A DNA stretch of 64,000 nt from Argopecten irradians. Lineage: Eukaryota; Mollusca; Bivalvia; Pectinida; Pectinidae. The stretch spans positions 61,664,567 to 61,728,566 of the forward strand of contig NC_091135.1 of the NCBI RefSeq assembly GCF_041381155.1, read 5' to 3'. The notes under the pieces are model-generated. The model searched no databases. It saw only the letters and a list, made by a program, of their open reading frames with translations, and was not told where the DNA came from. Both the position numbers and the translations under genes were made by a program. Of the stretch, positions 48,531-61,372 are shown piece after piece. Every line of letters starts with the position of its first letter. Position 1 is the first letter of the stretch.

Positions 48531-51006
48531 TGTTCTCTTCACTATAACAAGTTGTATTAACACTGTCCATGCGTTGTAATGTTTACCGAGTCAGTTGTTG
48601 GGATTGTCGCTGCTCCATCGCCTTTCCTTTCGCATTTTAGGTGAGTCAGTTGGTTGTTTTGGCGGAAACATTTTGGTTCAAAACTACGGTAGCCATGTTT
48701 TGTTTACTACGGAGAGTGGTGGGTGTTGCGCATGCGTTAAGGTTGAACTGCACTCATAGCCGGCCGGGAGGACTTTTAGGATTCCCATAGATATTATTAT
48801 TTTCTTCGCATGTACAGCGATTTTGACGGAAAGTTTTATTTTTCTAATTCATAAGAAATTATACCGGATATATTAATACCATTTTTACCGATTTTACAGT
48901 CACTTGCCCGACTATTCGCTTTAAGTTTGTAATATATGTATATATATTCTGTAATGTTACATCTATAGTGAGAGGGCTTCATATCAGATGAAATACAAGT
49001 TACAAAAGCATATATTGCACGATGATTAATATCTTATATGTAAAGTACCGTAATGAATGCAATTTTAGAATTAATTTAAGGAAGTGTATGTTATCAATCT
49101 TCGCAATATATATACTAAATATTGTTGTACATGTTTATAATTTGCCCATCGTTGACAATGGATTTCACTAGTCATCAATTCATTTTTTTTTTAATTTCTA
49201 ATTCGTTATGAAATTCTAGATACTAGAACATAAAATGCAACGCTATAATTGAAATTATTTATAAAACATCGACATACAGATGTAAAAGGGGAAAAACCCT
49301 GATCATTCAAACGAATGTTTTTCGATGACAATTAGTCTATACGTAGGTCTAGAGAGGTGGACACGGTAGATCTAGAGTTTAACGGTCTAACGGTATGGCA
49401 GAAATTTTCCAGACAGAAATCTTTAAAAATACTCACTGTATATTTTATTGTTTGCACAGTTCTTTTGCTATTTTTGTTCTTTTGTAAATTCGTCGGCATT
49501 CAAGTCTCCAAACCGTGACATTTGTGTTTTGCAAAATGCCTTTCGCACACAGCTTGTTTGCCAGTGAACAGGGCAAATAGCGACAGTGACGTCATTTTCG
49601 TCAATATGACGTACTGTACGTAACAAGAAACGTGCCAAACAATAGTCCCGTGGGAAACCATAGTACCGGTACCATATATGGCGAAATAGTGTCCGGGGAC
49701 TGAGGCTATGAAAACGCGAGAAAAAGTCACGTTTTGAACTAATCCCCAATAACTCATATCTACACACACATTGTAATTTTTGAGCATCTTTGTCAAAACC
49801 TTTAATTGTTTCATGATATTTTGATGTTATGTTCAAGCGACAGATTTGCCTGAGGCCAATAGAAATTATCGACCAAAGAAAAAAATCGTGTCCTTTTCCT
49901 CTTGGTTGGTCATATTTCCTCATTTTCTTCTAGTCCTCATATTTTATTTTCTATCTTTGGGTAAGAACATACCTGCATCGCCAGCCTATGGAAACCAGTT
50001 GATTATGTAGTCTACTAATAGCATGGCTTTTATGATAGATATCAGTTATTGAAATATAAATAAATTTAAAGTTAAGAGATGGACGCTGTTGAAAATTATT
50101 AATTTTGTACAAGTCATGTTATCACCAATCATATGAAGCTCATTTGGAATATTGGTATAAAATGAGTCGTCCCTGCAGAAGAGGACGTTTAATCTTCCAT
50201 AAAACCTTATTCTATCCGCATTGTACGTTTTTATGGATCCCCTGAAATAAATATATAATAATTATTTATAAGTGACTTTGTTTAATTGTCTTTGAATTTT
50301 GAACACGAATATATTACATTATCATACTAAATCATAATGAATCTTTTACATTTAAAGTCCTTGTTCTTCCAAGAGACGTATGTAGCTCTGATTTGTTGTT
50401 TTGTCCTTTTCATCGACCGTACTATTGAGACAGATTGAAAAAAACATGCGGATGCAATCGTTCTTTTTTTCTATGGAGTTGTATCCACTCCTTACTAATC
50501 TTATTGAACGTATGTTGTCACCAGTGGATGTACTTGTAATACCTGTATAAAGATAGATCTAGGCTACAATATAGTCTATAAACACTTTATTCTCAATAAA
50601 AAACATTTGTTAACTTTTATATGAATATTGCAGGTGATTCGAAATTGTGATATTTACATTAAATCGAGCCATTATTCGAACATCATGCACTAAATAATAT
50701 AATCACAAATACGGTAATGCAGTAAAAACATCCCGAGTAGAGTATTTTTCCATGGACACTGTATGTAATAAATACTCACGGTGTAAGCATATCCAAGTAA
50801 ATTTATTTGACCAATCACCCAACACCAGTACATTGGTATACAACGCAATGAAATCATTTCCGTTTTGAGATGGTCCCTTTAGTCAAATTTTAATGTCAAT
50901 GTGTATGTGCACTTTGTTGTAACTGCCATTGAGAAACGCCCATCAGAGTCGAGTGGACGGCTGTTTAGTATCAATACTAAAGTGGAATACCCTAAAAACC
51001 AAACAA
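48531..51006. other. Intergenic, no gene recognised
   Basis: A GC-richer stretch with TTGCGCATGCGTTAAGG lies near 48.73 kb. CTTGCCCGACTATTCGCTTTA lies near 48.90 kb. A 151-codon minus-strand frame at 49468-49923 shows no recognisable domain. The 5' end of the coactosin-like transcript probably lies in the last few hundred bases, but I see no clear TATA box. Confidence 0.4.
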
Positions 51007-54000
51007 ATGGATAAAAATGCCGCATATGAGGCGTACGAGGATGTACGAAGTGACAGTAGTGAAACAAATTGGTGAGTTACATTTATATTTCTATCTTATT
51101 AATATAATCATCTTTACACTAGATACTGGGGCGTCTGCTAGCTGAGTTTCCGGTTACAAAACTTCACATCAAGTTTCCTTTTAAGATTTTACTCTTCCCG
51201 TTTAAAATGTTATTTTCTTTTCATTTTAAAAGAAGACTTTAAAACTGTTTCTTTTGAATATAGCTTAACTTATTTTATTGCAAATATTAAGAATGACCTG
51301 GCTTACTAATTACATATACTTGATTTTTGTTTGATTTTATACTACATCCAACTCTCTAATTGGCAGATTCTTTTTCTTCATATACTAATGATGCGAAATT
51401 CCGACGTAATCATGACGTCACAATAGAGACGTCGACGTTGCGTATTAAAAAATAATCCATTGGAAAATCAATGGAATCATACGTTTAAACGTATTTTATG
51501 TTATCAAGTAGTCTGAAAAATGAATTATAAGCATTGATGTAACTATTTTTTAACTTCATCGGGTTATGAAATAAATTTTGTTTGCAAACTTTTGTGAGAA
51601 TTCGCTACGCGGATTCACACAGTTTGCAAACAAAATTTCTTTAATACCCCTATGAAGTTAAAAAATAGTTACATCAATGCTTAAATGTATATTAATTGTT
51701 TATTCGAAATAAGAACTTCATTTATGGAGGGTACGTATTTCCCTTTGCTTTCGCTAGGTTATATAAACCACTTTGGTTTAATTTAAACTTGGATTGATAA
51801 CATTTTTACCTTTGTTTATGGCATTGTTTTAAATGCATTATTCATATACAAATGAATGTGCACCTATTATTTTTAACACTATTTGTGATATACAATGTAT
51901 TGTGATGGAATTCTGTGTAAGTTGTATGTTTCCCTTGATATTTTACAGGGCTGTCCTAAAGTATGACGGCAATAAAATAGTTCTAGATTCAACCGGAGAA
52001 GATTATACTGAATTTGTAGACAAATTCTCAGGTAAATACTCTTCTTATGTTAGAATTTGTTTATCTTCTTAGAAAAATACATTACATTTTAATAAAAGCA
52101 CTACGTTGTTTGAATAATATAGCATTGATCGTCATTACATGTCATTGTTTGTCATATAGTCATTCAGCAGATAGAGTAGTATATCTAATATTAAATAGTC
52201 GATAGGATTATCAAAGTGCCGTTCGTTATCTGACTTTACACCCATTGTGTGAGCCTAGTAGAGAGTACATGCATATATTCTGAAATACTTCCTAAATTAC
52301 ATGGTATCGGAGTGACCACTACCAAACGCGTTTGATCATTTTATATTTGGTGTGGAACTTATCATATAATTTGGAGTAGAAAACTTAATGTTCTAGTATT
52401 TATGTTTGTTATTAGTTGAAGTTGTATTCCAGAAACAATTATTAAATTACAATAGGTATTTTGTTTCAACACAATTATTAATGATCATTCCTACTGATGT
52501 TGTATCATTTATAACCTGAGGACAGAAAGAAGGAACTCTTATTTGTAGGTCGCCTTAATGGACATTACAGCTCTGTAACATATAGTCCTATTGTCATAAC
52601 CTTCCTGTGTAATTTATATGTGATAACCTTCCCCGCGAGTCACGAGACAGCATCCTGTGTCGTTGAAGTTTACTATACACACGTGTATACGTAATGATAG
52701 CCTTATTAGGAAATAAACTGAAATAGACAGGAAGACACATGAACCCCCGAGGTCACCAATGAGGGTTCGCTAAGAGGCTAGCTTTTAAAATTTTATTGGG
52801 CTTAGTAATACCTTACAGGTTTAATGACGTCACCACAATAGCTGCTTACTCGCTTGTTGTGATGTAGGAAGTATATATAGTTTAATCATGTCTTTCTCGT
52901 TCGACATTAATTGCCTTTAGGGACGACCCCCAAATCGATACGTACACTATAATCTTTAACCTTTGACACTTGGATGCAATATTACCTTTCCACAAGTGGT
53001 ACGTGTACAGTATAACCTTATACCCTGAATTACACTAAAGGTAACTGCATTAAAGGTGTATTCTATTCATTCACAACTTAACTCAATTTCAATGAGCAGC
53101 TTACGATATGTGGCTTTAAGGTCTTATCTTCTCTAAAAAGTAACTCGACGGGAAATTAGAAGCATTATATTGTTGTTAAAAGGAAGTCTACAAGAAAAAT
53201 AAACCGCTTTATTTCCCAAGCAGAAATAATTAATATAAAACGATGTTGGAACTCTTTCCCAATCGAGGTGTGTACTTGTTGTGGTTTAGTTTCATTCCTT
53301 GGAGCGGAAAAATTTGACAGCAAAGATTTGAGGAAGAATACGTAGACAATGCATCTGCATATTGATTAGGTAGAGATACACAGGTCTGATAGGATAATGC
53401 TACAAGTGACATCGCCTAATTATATAGTCACCTATTATACGAAATGCACAATAAAGGAATAAATGAAGATAGTGTGCAGGAAGATGTATTGTTCTACACT
53501 GAATGATCTTCACACCTTGTTTAGAGCTAAGGCGTTTATGAGATAAATAAACATAAATAATATTTGTGTGCATAGGCTTTTTATGATTCTATCAAACGTT
53601 TTCTGGTGTAATAAAAGTGTATTTTATAATTTAAGGGAGGTGCATTGATTGGATGCTAAGTTTAATGCCGTGTTCATGCTCTAATCATATGTATGCATTT
53701 TATTATACAAATATGAATTCTTCATGTAGGTTGATGACACATCTTTTGTAAGGGGATTATCCAGTCCCCATATTCTGTACTGTTATATTAGTGTATGCAT
53801 GCAGTTAAAATATGAAAGATATTAAAACTTCTATTATTTATTGTCATCGTAAGTATGTGCCTTTTGAATAAATAAAACTTTGCTATGCATTCGCCCTCGA
53901 AGGAGACAATTCTAGATGTATCCCTCCACAGAGGGCCATATTTGTGTAATATATCATAAAACAACAAGTTATTCTTCCTTATATATAGTTCCATGTTTAC

Positions 54001-55601
54001 AAAAGTTTAAGTACCGTCCTACGTATTTTATGAGCAAAATAAATTAACGTGTACCATTTGTAATTAGCGATCATAGGGACATCATACAGTGATCTTAGTA
54101 AATTCTACATTAATTCTACATTAAAATGTACGATTATAGTCAGTAATGTTACGGACACTTATTAAAATTTACGAATATTCTATGGTGATGGTTTATAAGG
54201 ACCTTTTTGTGGTGATAGGAACACATTATAAGGACACAATGAGTAGATTGGTAAAATAGGAATAAAAAGATCATGCTGTATCATAACATTCATAGCATAA
54301 TATGAAAACCAAAATCATTCCTTTTTATCAATTATTCCATCGTTTATTAAATCATTATCGACATCACAACACATAAAATATTATTGTATGCTTTGGATGT
54401 ATCTCCGGCAAATATGGTAAGTCATCTTCTTGATTTTCACATTTCATATTACCCGTCACTGATGTCCTTGAATACGTACCTTATCTCCGCGCAAACATTC
54501 GTCGTGCACTTGCCAAACCGGAAGACCGGAAAGTAGTACGGAAAACCCCTTATAATTAGGCAGAATGTGTTAAAGGGGCTAACTTAGATTCTATTTCAAT
54601 ATTGTTGGTTTGGCTATGAATCGTATAAGTTCCTGAATGGTCGTACGTTTTGCGAATCGTTTTGGAAATTCCCTGTACATTAATCAAGAATCTCTTCAAG
54701 TAGCCACTAAATCAACACGAATTATCAGAAACATGAAATATCTGTTTAGATAATGTTAATGAATATGTAAAATAAAGTGTCCATCCGTCTGTTCCATGAT
54801 ACACTAATATAATAATCAGGCACGCTACCTTACATTATGAACTAAACTATTAGTAATATTGACTTGATTTTGGTCTCCTCCTATAGTTTACGTCCCCGAT
54901 GACCGAGGAGTTCGAAGGCACAGAAGTGAGTGTCATTTTTATCGGAGTATAGATTGTAACGGTTTCAGTAGGGATAAAAGGGAACTTAAATGTAATTCAT
55001 TAATTATTAGGTTACATGATGTAAATATGTTAGAGAAAACTGGTTTCCATTTCAGATGACGATAGGGGGTTTGGTTTCCTAAGGATTGAGACAGGAGATG
55101 AACTGAGCAAACGGAAGAAGTTTGCGTTAGTAACTTTTATAGGACAAGGAGTGGGGCCTCTCAAGAAGGCAAAGGTCAGCACAGACAAGGCTCAAGTGAA
55201 AGATGTATTCAAGGTACGGATCAAAAATCTTTAATCATAAGAAATATTTTTAATTGTAAGTATATGATTATAAAACAATATGGTTAAGAAAAGTATATAT
55301 TGAATCAAAACTCGCTTAACCAGATTTCTCGTTCGATAAATTGTGATTATTAAATACTGGTAACCGATAATGTTCGATTTGCGTTGAAAATTTAGATGTT
55401 TCGGAAGACGATTTAGTCCCTGCTACAACATCCATGACGTTATGAAAATAAGAATCTTGTGATGTATAATAATATGTTTTCTCTATTTTACAGAGTTTTG
55501 CTGTAGAAGTGCTAGCCAACGAAAAATCAGATCTGAAAGTTGACAAGATAAAAGCGGAAGTTGTGAAAGCAGGAGGCGCCAATTATGGGACCGGTTGCTG
55601 A
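51007..55601 (+). CDS. COTL1-like: Coactosin-like actin-binding protein (ADF-H domain)
   Basis: Constitutive exons are 51007-51071, 51949-52031, 55056-55213 and 55494-55601, coding 137 residues plus stop (human coactosin-like protein is 142). Phases are 2, 1 and 0, and all introns are GT-AG. The sequence follows the family throughout: MDKNAAYEAYEDVRSD, NWAVLKYDGNKIVLDSTGED, FGFLRIETGDELSKRKKFAL, VTFIGQGVGPLKKAKVSTDK, and the end KAGGANYGTGC. Coactosins are single ADF-homology domain proteins that bind filamentous actin in the cytoplasm; the vertebrate protein also binds 5-lipoxygenase. No damage is visible. Intron 1 holds a repeat element, and intron 2 holds a candidate cassette exon. Confidence 0.95.
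51398..51690. mobile_element. Inverted-repeat element (relative of the 44-kb element) in coactosin intron 1
   Basis: The first part (CCGACGTAATCATGACGTCAC...CATTGGAAAATCAATGG) matches the inverted left arm of the 44-kb element. The second part is a hairpin: GCATTGATGTAACTATTTTT...TTTGTTTGCAAAC, a loop of about 30 bases, then GTTTGCAAACAAA...AATAGTTACATCAATGC. It is non-coding. Confidence 0.65.
54887..54925 (+). other. Candidate 39-nt cassette exon of the coactosin-like gene
   Basis: It is preceded by the pyrimidine-rich acceptor GTCTCCTCCTATAG and followed by the donor GTGAGT. At 39 bases it fits phase 1 on both sides, so inclusion would add 13 residues (VYVPDDRGVRRHR) without changing the frame. 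Its DDRG resembles the DDDRG at the start of the next exon. Usage is unproven. Confidence 0.5.
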
Positions 55602-56023
55602 TGTTGTTTAAAACATTAGCTTAAATTCGACCAAAATTCCGACAACATTCCTCATTTAGATGCATTATTCATTTTTTGTATTGGTGATATACTTCATTTT
55701 TGAAATTGGTTTCAGATAGTTTAATGCATTATTACATACCTGATCATGTAGATTGTGTAATAGTCTTTGTGTTCCGATATAAAAATCCACCTGGTTCGCC
55801 TTCATGTCAAAATCGCTATACGCAACTTCATAAGTGATATTTGGGTGGATCATTACGTGTGTACACAGTATAATATGCTCTTACTAACTACAGATAATCG
55901 CTACTAAAATACATCTTCCCACGTCACTAGAATATCATTGACTGATTGCAACCAGGGTCAGGTTCACACGAGGCAGTGTCAGAGAATTCAATTAAAAAAC
56001 TTGCTGAATCGTCCATGTACACA

Positions 56024-56029
56024 AATAAA
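56024..56029 (+). terminator. Candidate poly(A) signal of the coactosin-like gene
   Basis: This is the first AATAAA that I saw after the stop codon, about 420 bases downstream. Another follows at 56147. Which is used is unknown. Confidence 0.35.
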
Positions 56030-56734
56030 AGGAGTCCCCACGATATTTCACATGAGTTTAAATTAAAACATTTTTGTTCATAAATCTCCTAAAGAATTGA
56101 ACATTAATGTTTAGAATTTAGGTTCAGACTGCACGTCAGATCCTGCAATAAAAATGAATTTACTTTTCTTGTAGGTAGTTGTATTCTTGTCACATGTGTA
56201 CACCGTCGTATATGACACCATTTACACACGACCAAGACACACGACCGCCTCAGATACAAACATACAGAACTCTGATGTAAATAAGATAACTACTGCGATC
56301 AAATAAATGTTTGCTTATTTATTTAATCATGTGTTGTATTGTCTATCACCATATTTATGTTTTTATTTCGATCTCATATAAATCAAGTTTTTAATCTCAT
56401 ATAAATCAAGTTTTTAATCTCATATAAATCAAGTTTTTAATCTCCGTTTGGCAAGCTTGTTATAATTTATCGCTAAGAATATTGTGATAATTTTCTAATG
56501 TTTTTAGTGTAGATAATGAAATTAGTACAATAAAAACCTCCTCCTTTCGATGTATCCTACAAACTGTTTACATTACAGGTTACACTGCCGACGAATTACA
56601 ATTTTATCTATTAAAACAAAAGAAGACGAATTAGGCCTGGTGTTTTTCATCTGTATCAAAAGTTACTTATTTTACACTATTGCAATCATTGTAAAGTCTT
56701 ATCACTTTATTTTACTTCAGAATAAAAATATTTA

Positions 56735-56864
56735 AAATAATTAACTGCATCTAAAACACATCCATGGCACTATGTCCTTTGTGGAATGAGGTACTGATTG
56801 TGCAGACAACGAAAGCAACACAAAAATATTGGTAATGTTCTGTCGGTGGTGGCGTATCTTTAAA
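56735..56864 (+). mobile_element. MITE family A, 5'-truncated copy
   Basis: It retains only the right part (AATTAACTGCATC, CATGGCACTATGTCCTTTG, TGTCGGTGGTGGCGTATCTTTAAA), clearly diverged from the copies at 27 and 62 kb. It is an older, partial member. Confidence 0.6.
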
Positions 56865-57239
56865 GAACCCTGTCCGCAAGTAATTTATAAATTGCATGTG
56901 TGACCATGCAACATAAATGTGTTTCCAGTACTCCGATCCTATAGAATCAGTACCTACCCACAAAAAGGTATAATTGGTTTTCATAAAACCTGGATTTATG
57001 TGCGGATCCCATCTGTACAATTTAAAGAGGTTCTCCAACAAATGGCTGTTGTGTATCGTGTCTATCAAACTCGAGTTAGTTAATTTTCAAATTTTGAAAA
57101 AACACACGAGCCTTAGCTAGTTTCATTTCTTCACAGAACGCAGTAAGTCTGTCCTAGCACTGCAATTTACCGGTCTTTGTTAATCCCGGGGTGGTAGTAT
57201 CATAAGTCAGCATATGGTGAAAGTCTGCACTATTGGCAT

Positions 57240-57335
57240 TAGTCTGGTTCCCTGCTGCGAATGCTCCGATAGCTCTGCGCTATTCTTAAGAATAGCGCAG
57301 AGCTATCGGAGCATTCGCAGCAGGGAACCAGACTA
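57240..57335. mobile_element. 96-bp perfect palindrome flanked by a 9-bp direct repeat
   Basis: TAGTCTGGTTCCCTGCTGCG...TATTCTTAAGAATA...CAGGGAACCAGACTA is self-complementary over all 96 bases with no spacer. TATTGGCAT occurs immediately before (57231-57239) and immediately after (57336-57344). A 9-bp target duplication fits Mutator-like transposition, so this may be a minimal non-autonomous element made only of its two inverted ends. Confidence 0.8.
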
Positions 57336-57344
57336 TATTGGCAT

Positions 57345-58221
57345 CATATTTGTAGATCTATACAGATGACCGTAGAGCCGGTTATTTTCGTGAGTATGTT
57401 TTTGTGTTTTCAAGGGACATTGATTTGATAACGAAAATTAGATCCGGGCACTAAAGAAAGAAATTGAGACGAATATACCCTGAAGGTCAGATCCCAAACA
57501 TCAAAATCCGCTAACTTTTGATTTCTTGGTTTCAGTTTAAGCGAAAATTATGACCAGCTATACGGTATAGAACAAAGATGGAAATTATATATAGGTGACT
57601 AGAGATAAGCGCAAGAAGTTATGAAAATAAAGAAAATCCCTTCTTGTATACAGTCCCTACAATTATTTCTAAGAAACGATAGTTTTTTGTGCAACTTAAT
57701 ACAAAGACTTCAAAGAAGGGAATTTCACGTCTGATGCTATCATTGAATCGTATCAAGCTTAGTAAAACAGACACCCGGCCCAAATATCGCAATACAGTCC
57801 TAAGTCTACAACAGTTTCTCTGGACTCTTTCCTTGTGGTGAGATATTTAAGATGGGTAACGTCTCTTTACATATTACATTGCCGATTACACAATATTTAA
57901 ATAGCCGATATCCATCTTACATGTCATCACCAGGAACGAGTCCATGTGCTTAGACGTAGTACAGCAAATCAAAAATGACGCGTTACAAAAAATCGTCATA
58001 CTTATTGGCTTACTCTAAACTTAGGTCAAAGATTGTTTTTTTTTTTTAAAGATCCTGGGGCCTGGTTTCATATATCATTGGATTTTCTGGTTCTCCGCCA
58101 GTAAACAATACTTTCTGTCTAGTTTCTGGTCTTATTCTCTAAACAGTTAAGGGATTGCATTGAAATTATGACTTAGTTAAGTTTTCGCATTATAAGTAAA
58201 TAGTTTCTGTGTTTCTGTTGC
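57345..58221. other. Intergenic, nothing recognised
   Basis: No exon, RNA gene or repeat boundary was recognised between the palindrome and the direct duplication that follows. Confidence 0.4.
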
Positions 58222-58860
58222 AATGAGGCAGCAGGCAATATTAATCATACTTGCAATGTAGGTGTTGCTTAGCTTAAACACACTTGCTTTAAACATAGAA
58301 ATTCCAGAAGATACTTAGATAACGGACAATAACATTAATTGAATGTGACCTAATTTATCCACGTGACCCAGCAAATGTGACCCTAGGATGTAATAATCTA
58401 AAGCAGGTCGTGACAAAATACAAATCAAGAGTTAAACATTACTCTAAAGCTTTGAAATGGTTGAAAAATCAAAATATTTCATCACAATTACCGCGAAATT
58501 AAGATTCCAAATTTAGTCGCCTTTCACAATCATGCAGTGGGGCAGCAGGCATAATTCTAACATCCTACCTCAGTGATGGCGTTGCTTGAAATTAAGATCA
58601 TAAAACAAGTCTAAGTAATTTAATATCATGCTTATAACATGGGAAAACAGCATATGCTTAGTGGACAGATGATACCATTCATTGAATATGATCTAATTTA
58701 TGCACGTGACCTAGCCATTGTGACCCTAGGATGAAATCATTTTAAGCAGGTCATGCCAAGATTCTTATGCAGTACTAAACATCAATTTCAAGCATCAAAT
58801 TTCTGAAAAATCCTAATTTTCAGCAAAGATATTAAAGTCTTTGATGCTAAAATAGAATAA
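58222..58860. repeat. Diverged direct duplication of about 320-340 bp
   Basis: Two successive blocks share GCAGCAGGCA, GGTGTTGCTT/GGCGTTGCTT, CTAATTTAT.CACGTGACC, TGTGACCCTAGGATG and AAGCAGGTC in the same order. Divergence is substantial. It lies just beyond the LINE remnant. Confidence 0.55.
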
Positions 58861-59189
58861 ATGCTTAACTAGGTCACTGTGACCTACTTTTTAAATTTTT
58901 CATCATTTTTCTGAACTGAACTTCACAAACCCAATATTTACAGGCAAAATCTGCAAAAAATGTTATCTCTATTCTAATGTTTAATAAATTAGGACTTGAA
59001 CAATGAAAATGTGAATTTTCACCCTTTGACTTTTGGCCTCTGAAATAACCATGAGAGTAGAAAAATCGGACATTCTGAATAGCATGCAGCTGCCCTAATG
59101 TATCTTCATGCAACATATTTTGCTTATCACTGAGTGGCCGTAAAATATCCCAAAGTGATACTCCTCCTTTGTGGGGATCTCCAAACTCC

Positions 59190-60850
59190 ATTATGGGCCT
59201 TAAAATAATAAAAAAAAAGTTTGTAGAGTGTTCCTATCAAGTTTAAATTTTAAAGATCGCAGAAGGTTTAAGTTTTGGAGAGACTTTAGAAATTATATCA
59301 TTGATATTGTCTTCCCAGCTCCCATTAGCGGAGAAATAGACACCGAGATGCTGATGAGAGTCGACACAGATAATAGGTACTTGGTTCATATGAAGGATGG
59401 GATGATTTGGGAGGTTTCGTTTCCTACTTAATAAAACAGTTCCGGATTTATTTGGATTGAATGTAACAAGCCATTGCCTTGCCGAAGTGTCAATTTTTCC
59501 CAGATTCTGATTCTAATATGGCATTTGTTGTTAAAGGATTTTCTACAACCATATACAAAGAAGTGTGGTCGGCAAACATTTTATAATAGAATTAATATTA
59601 GAAACAATATCGTTAATATACACTAAGAAAAGCAAAGGACCTAAAATAGAACCCTGGTGTACTCCAGCATTAATAGATACCCAGTTTTAACTACAGTTGT
59701 TTAAATTTACTTTTTGTTTCCTGTCCATTAAATAATTTTCAAACCAAGATGAAAGTTTTCAACATATACCATTTTTATGAAGTTTGAAAAGAAGGCCTTT
59801 ATGCTATACACGGTCAAATGCCTTACTGATGTCACAAAATATTGCTCGAATCTCTTTACTTGAATCTAAATCTTTGCCAAAATCGTTTGATATACTGAGT
59901 AACTGATTAATGGTAGAGTCATCTGGTGTGACCCCCGACTGACAATTAGTAATAGGCCTATTCTGATGACTTATTATATAGTTTTTTACGTTTGGAAATA
60001 ACCTTTTTAATATCAAAGGACATCCAAGGAAGATCTCTACTTTTGACCTGAATAGTCTTATGTGGGATACAGTCGTATGAAAGATTATCTAACACTTCAG
60101 TAAGTTTTTCACACGATACATATACATTATTCGACTGAAGGAAATACCAGTCGGTAGACCGAACCAGAGTTCTGTACCTTTCGAAATTAGCATGTTGATA
60201 AAGCCATACCTTATAATAGAAGGATTTAACATTGTCTTTTGTAAAATTAAAAACATAGGACAATGGTATCGTAATGATTGATCTAGGAAAGTTTCCCCGA
60301 CATGTGTTCGTTCGCAATATTGAAGCGTTACTAACAAGAATGATATCTAACAAAGATGAACTGTTTCCTGTAAAATGAGTTCATTCGTTCACTATCTGTG
60401 TCATATCATATGTATAAAAAATATTGCATAAATGACTTTTGTGGGGATGATTATGGATCAGATTTACATTAAAATCGCCTGTTATAACAATATCTGAGAT
60501 ACCTGTATTAAAAGCACGATCAATGGATTCCTCAATTCTACCCCACAGATGAACATTGGAATTTGGGGGTCTGTAAAAAGTTCCGATTTAGTACATGAGA
60601 TTTTTTTATGAGAGACTTCGATCCATACACTTTCTACTCCAGCAAGGTCATTACGAGTTTTAACAGTTAATTCATTTGATACATACACTGAAATCCCTCC
60701 CCCTACTCTGTCATTGTGATAAGAACATACTGGGCTATGGTAGCTATGGATATGTAAGGATATGTCATTGTCTGATTCACGGAGCCATGTTTCAGTAAAT
60801 GCCAAAATACTACAATTATGCAGTTCTGTATGTAATATGTCCAACTTATT
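59190..60850 (-). mobile_element. Decayed LINE with endonuclease and reverse transcriptase pieces
   Basis: The minus strand reads from high to low coordinates as follows. An APE-type endonuclease (FTETWLRESDND, NDRVGGGISVYVSN) comes first, then a linker (LLDIILVSNASI, PWMSFDIKKVISKRKKLYNK), then reverse transcriptase (QSGVTPDDSTINQLL, RAIFCDISKAFDRV, GSILGPLLFLVYINDI). The RT active-site box reads FADH instead of FADD at 59565-59576. The join from KKLYN to NRPITNCQSG skips the N-terminal third of RT, an internal deletion. Frame changes and stops are frequent, and it ends near RPIMEFGD. It is a CR1/Jockey-like non-LTR element and is inactive. Confidence 0.85.
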
Positions 60851-61372
60851 GTTACTAGATTAGCTGATAGGCACACAAAGGCAGTTGGAGGTTAAGAACA
60901 TTTGCAGGTTTGCCGATTTATAAAAGATATAATAATACCGTTTAGAAAAGAAAAAAGAATCATTGCATTTATTCTGATATCAATAAATACAAGGTAATGC
61001 AAGAATTTTGTAAGTTACATCAATCAAATATGTCGAAATTGTGAAATTCTGCATGTGTAATATTTCCGCAGTCTTCATTGCCAGACGGAAGTTATGTTTC
61101 ACAGTTCGCACATTATATAATACCGTGTTAAATATTCGTCAGATGTTTGGCTTTGACAATTTTGAATGGTATAAATTAAAAAACAAATTATTGTGAAGAA
61201 ATTCTATATTATGGACATTCTTATTCTTTTCATGTCATTTTATCAGTCTTTTCACGGATTATTATTCTGTTTTGTTAATACTACCAACAAAATGACTTGT
61301 CAAAACGTTTTTAATTACTGTATTTTAATACATGTATATCGATGTTAGACAACTTTGTTCTTAGATAAATAC
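60851..61372. other. Spacer, nothing recognised
   Basis: AT-rich sequence between the LINE 5' side and the fold-back element. Confidence 0.4.

Noticed and set aside
31918-48926. A 17-kb giant transposon bounded by the shared 20-bp word
   Set aside because: Only about 20 bp match, there is no target duplication, and no replication or integration gene was recognised inside. It is kept only as a low-interest observation.
49200-49420. A possible promoter or CpG-island start for a gene left of coactosin
   Set aside because: Composition is AT-rich throughout and no exon could be attached to it.
49468-49923. 151-codon minus-strand open frame
   Set aside because: No domain or homology was recognised. 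A second overlapping frame is also open, and there is no supporting splice or promoter context.
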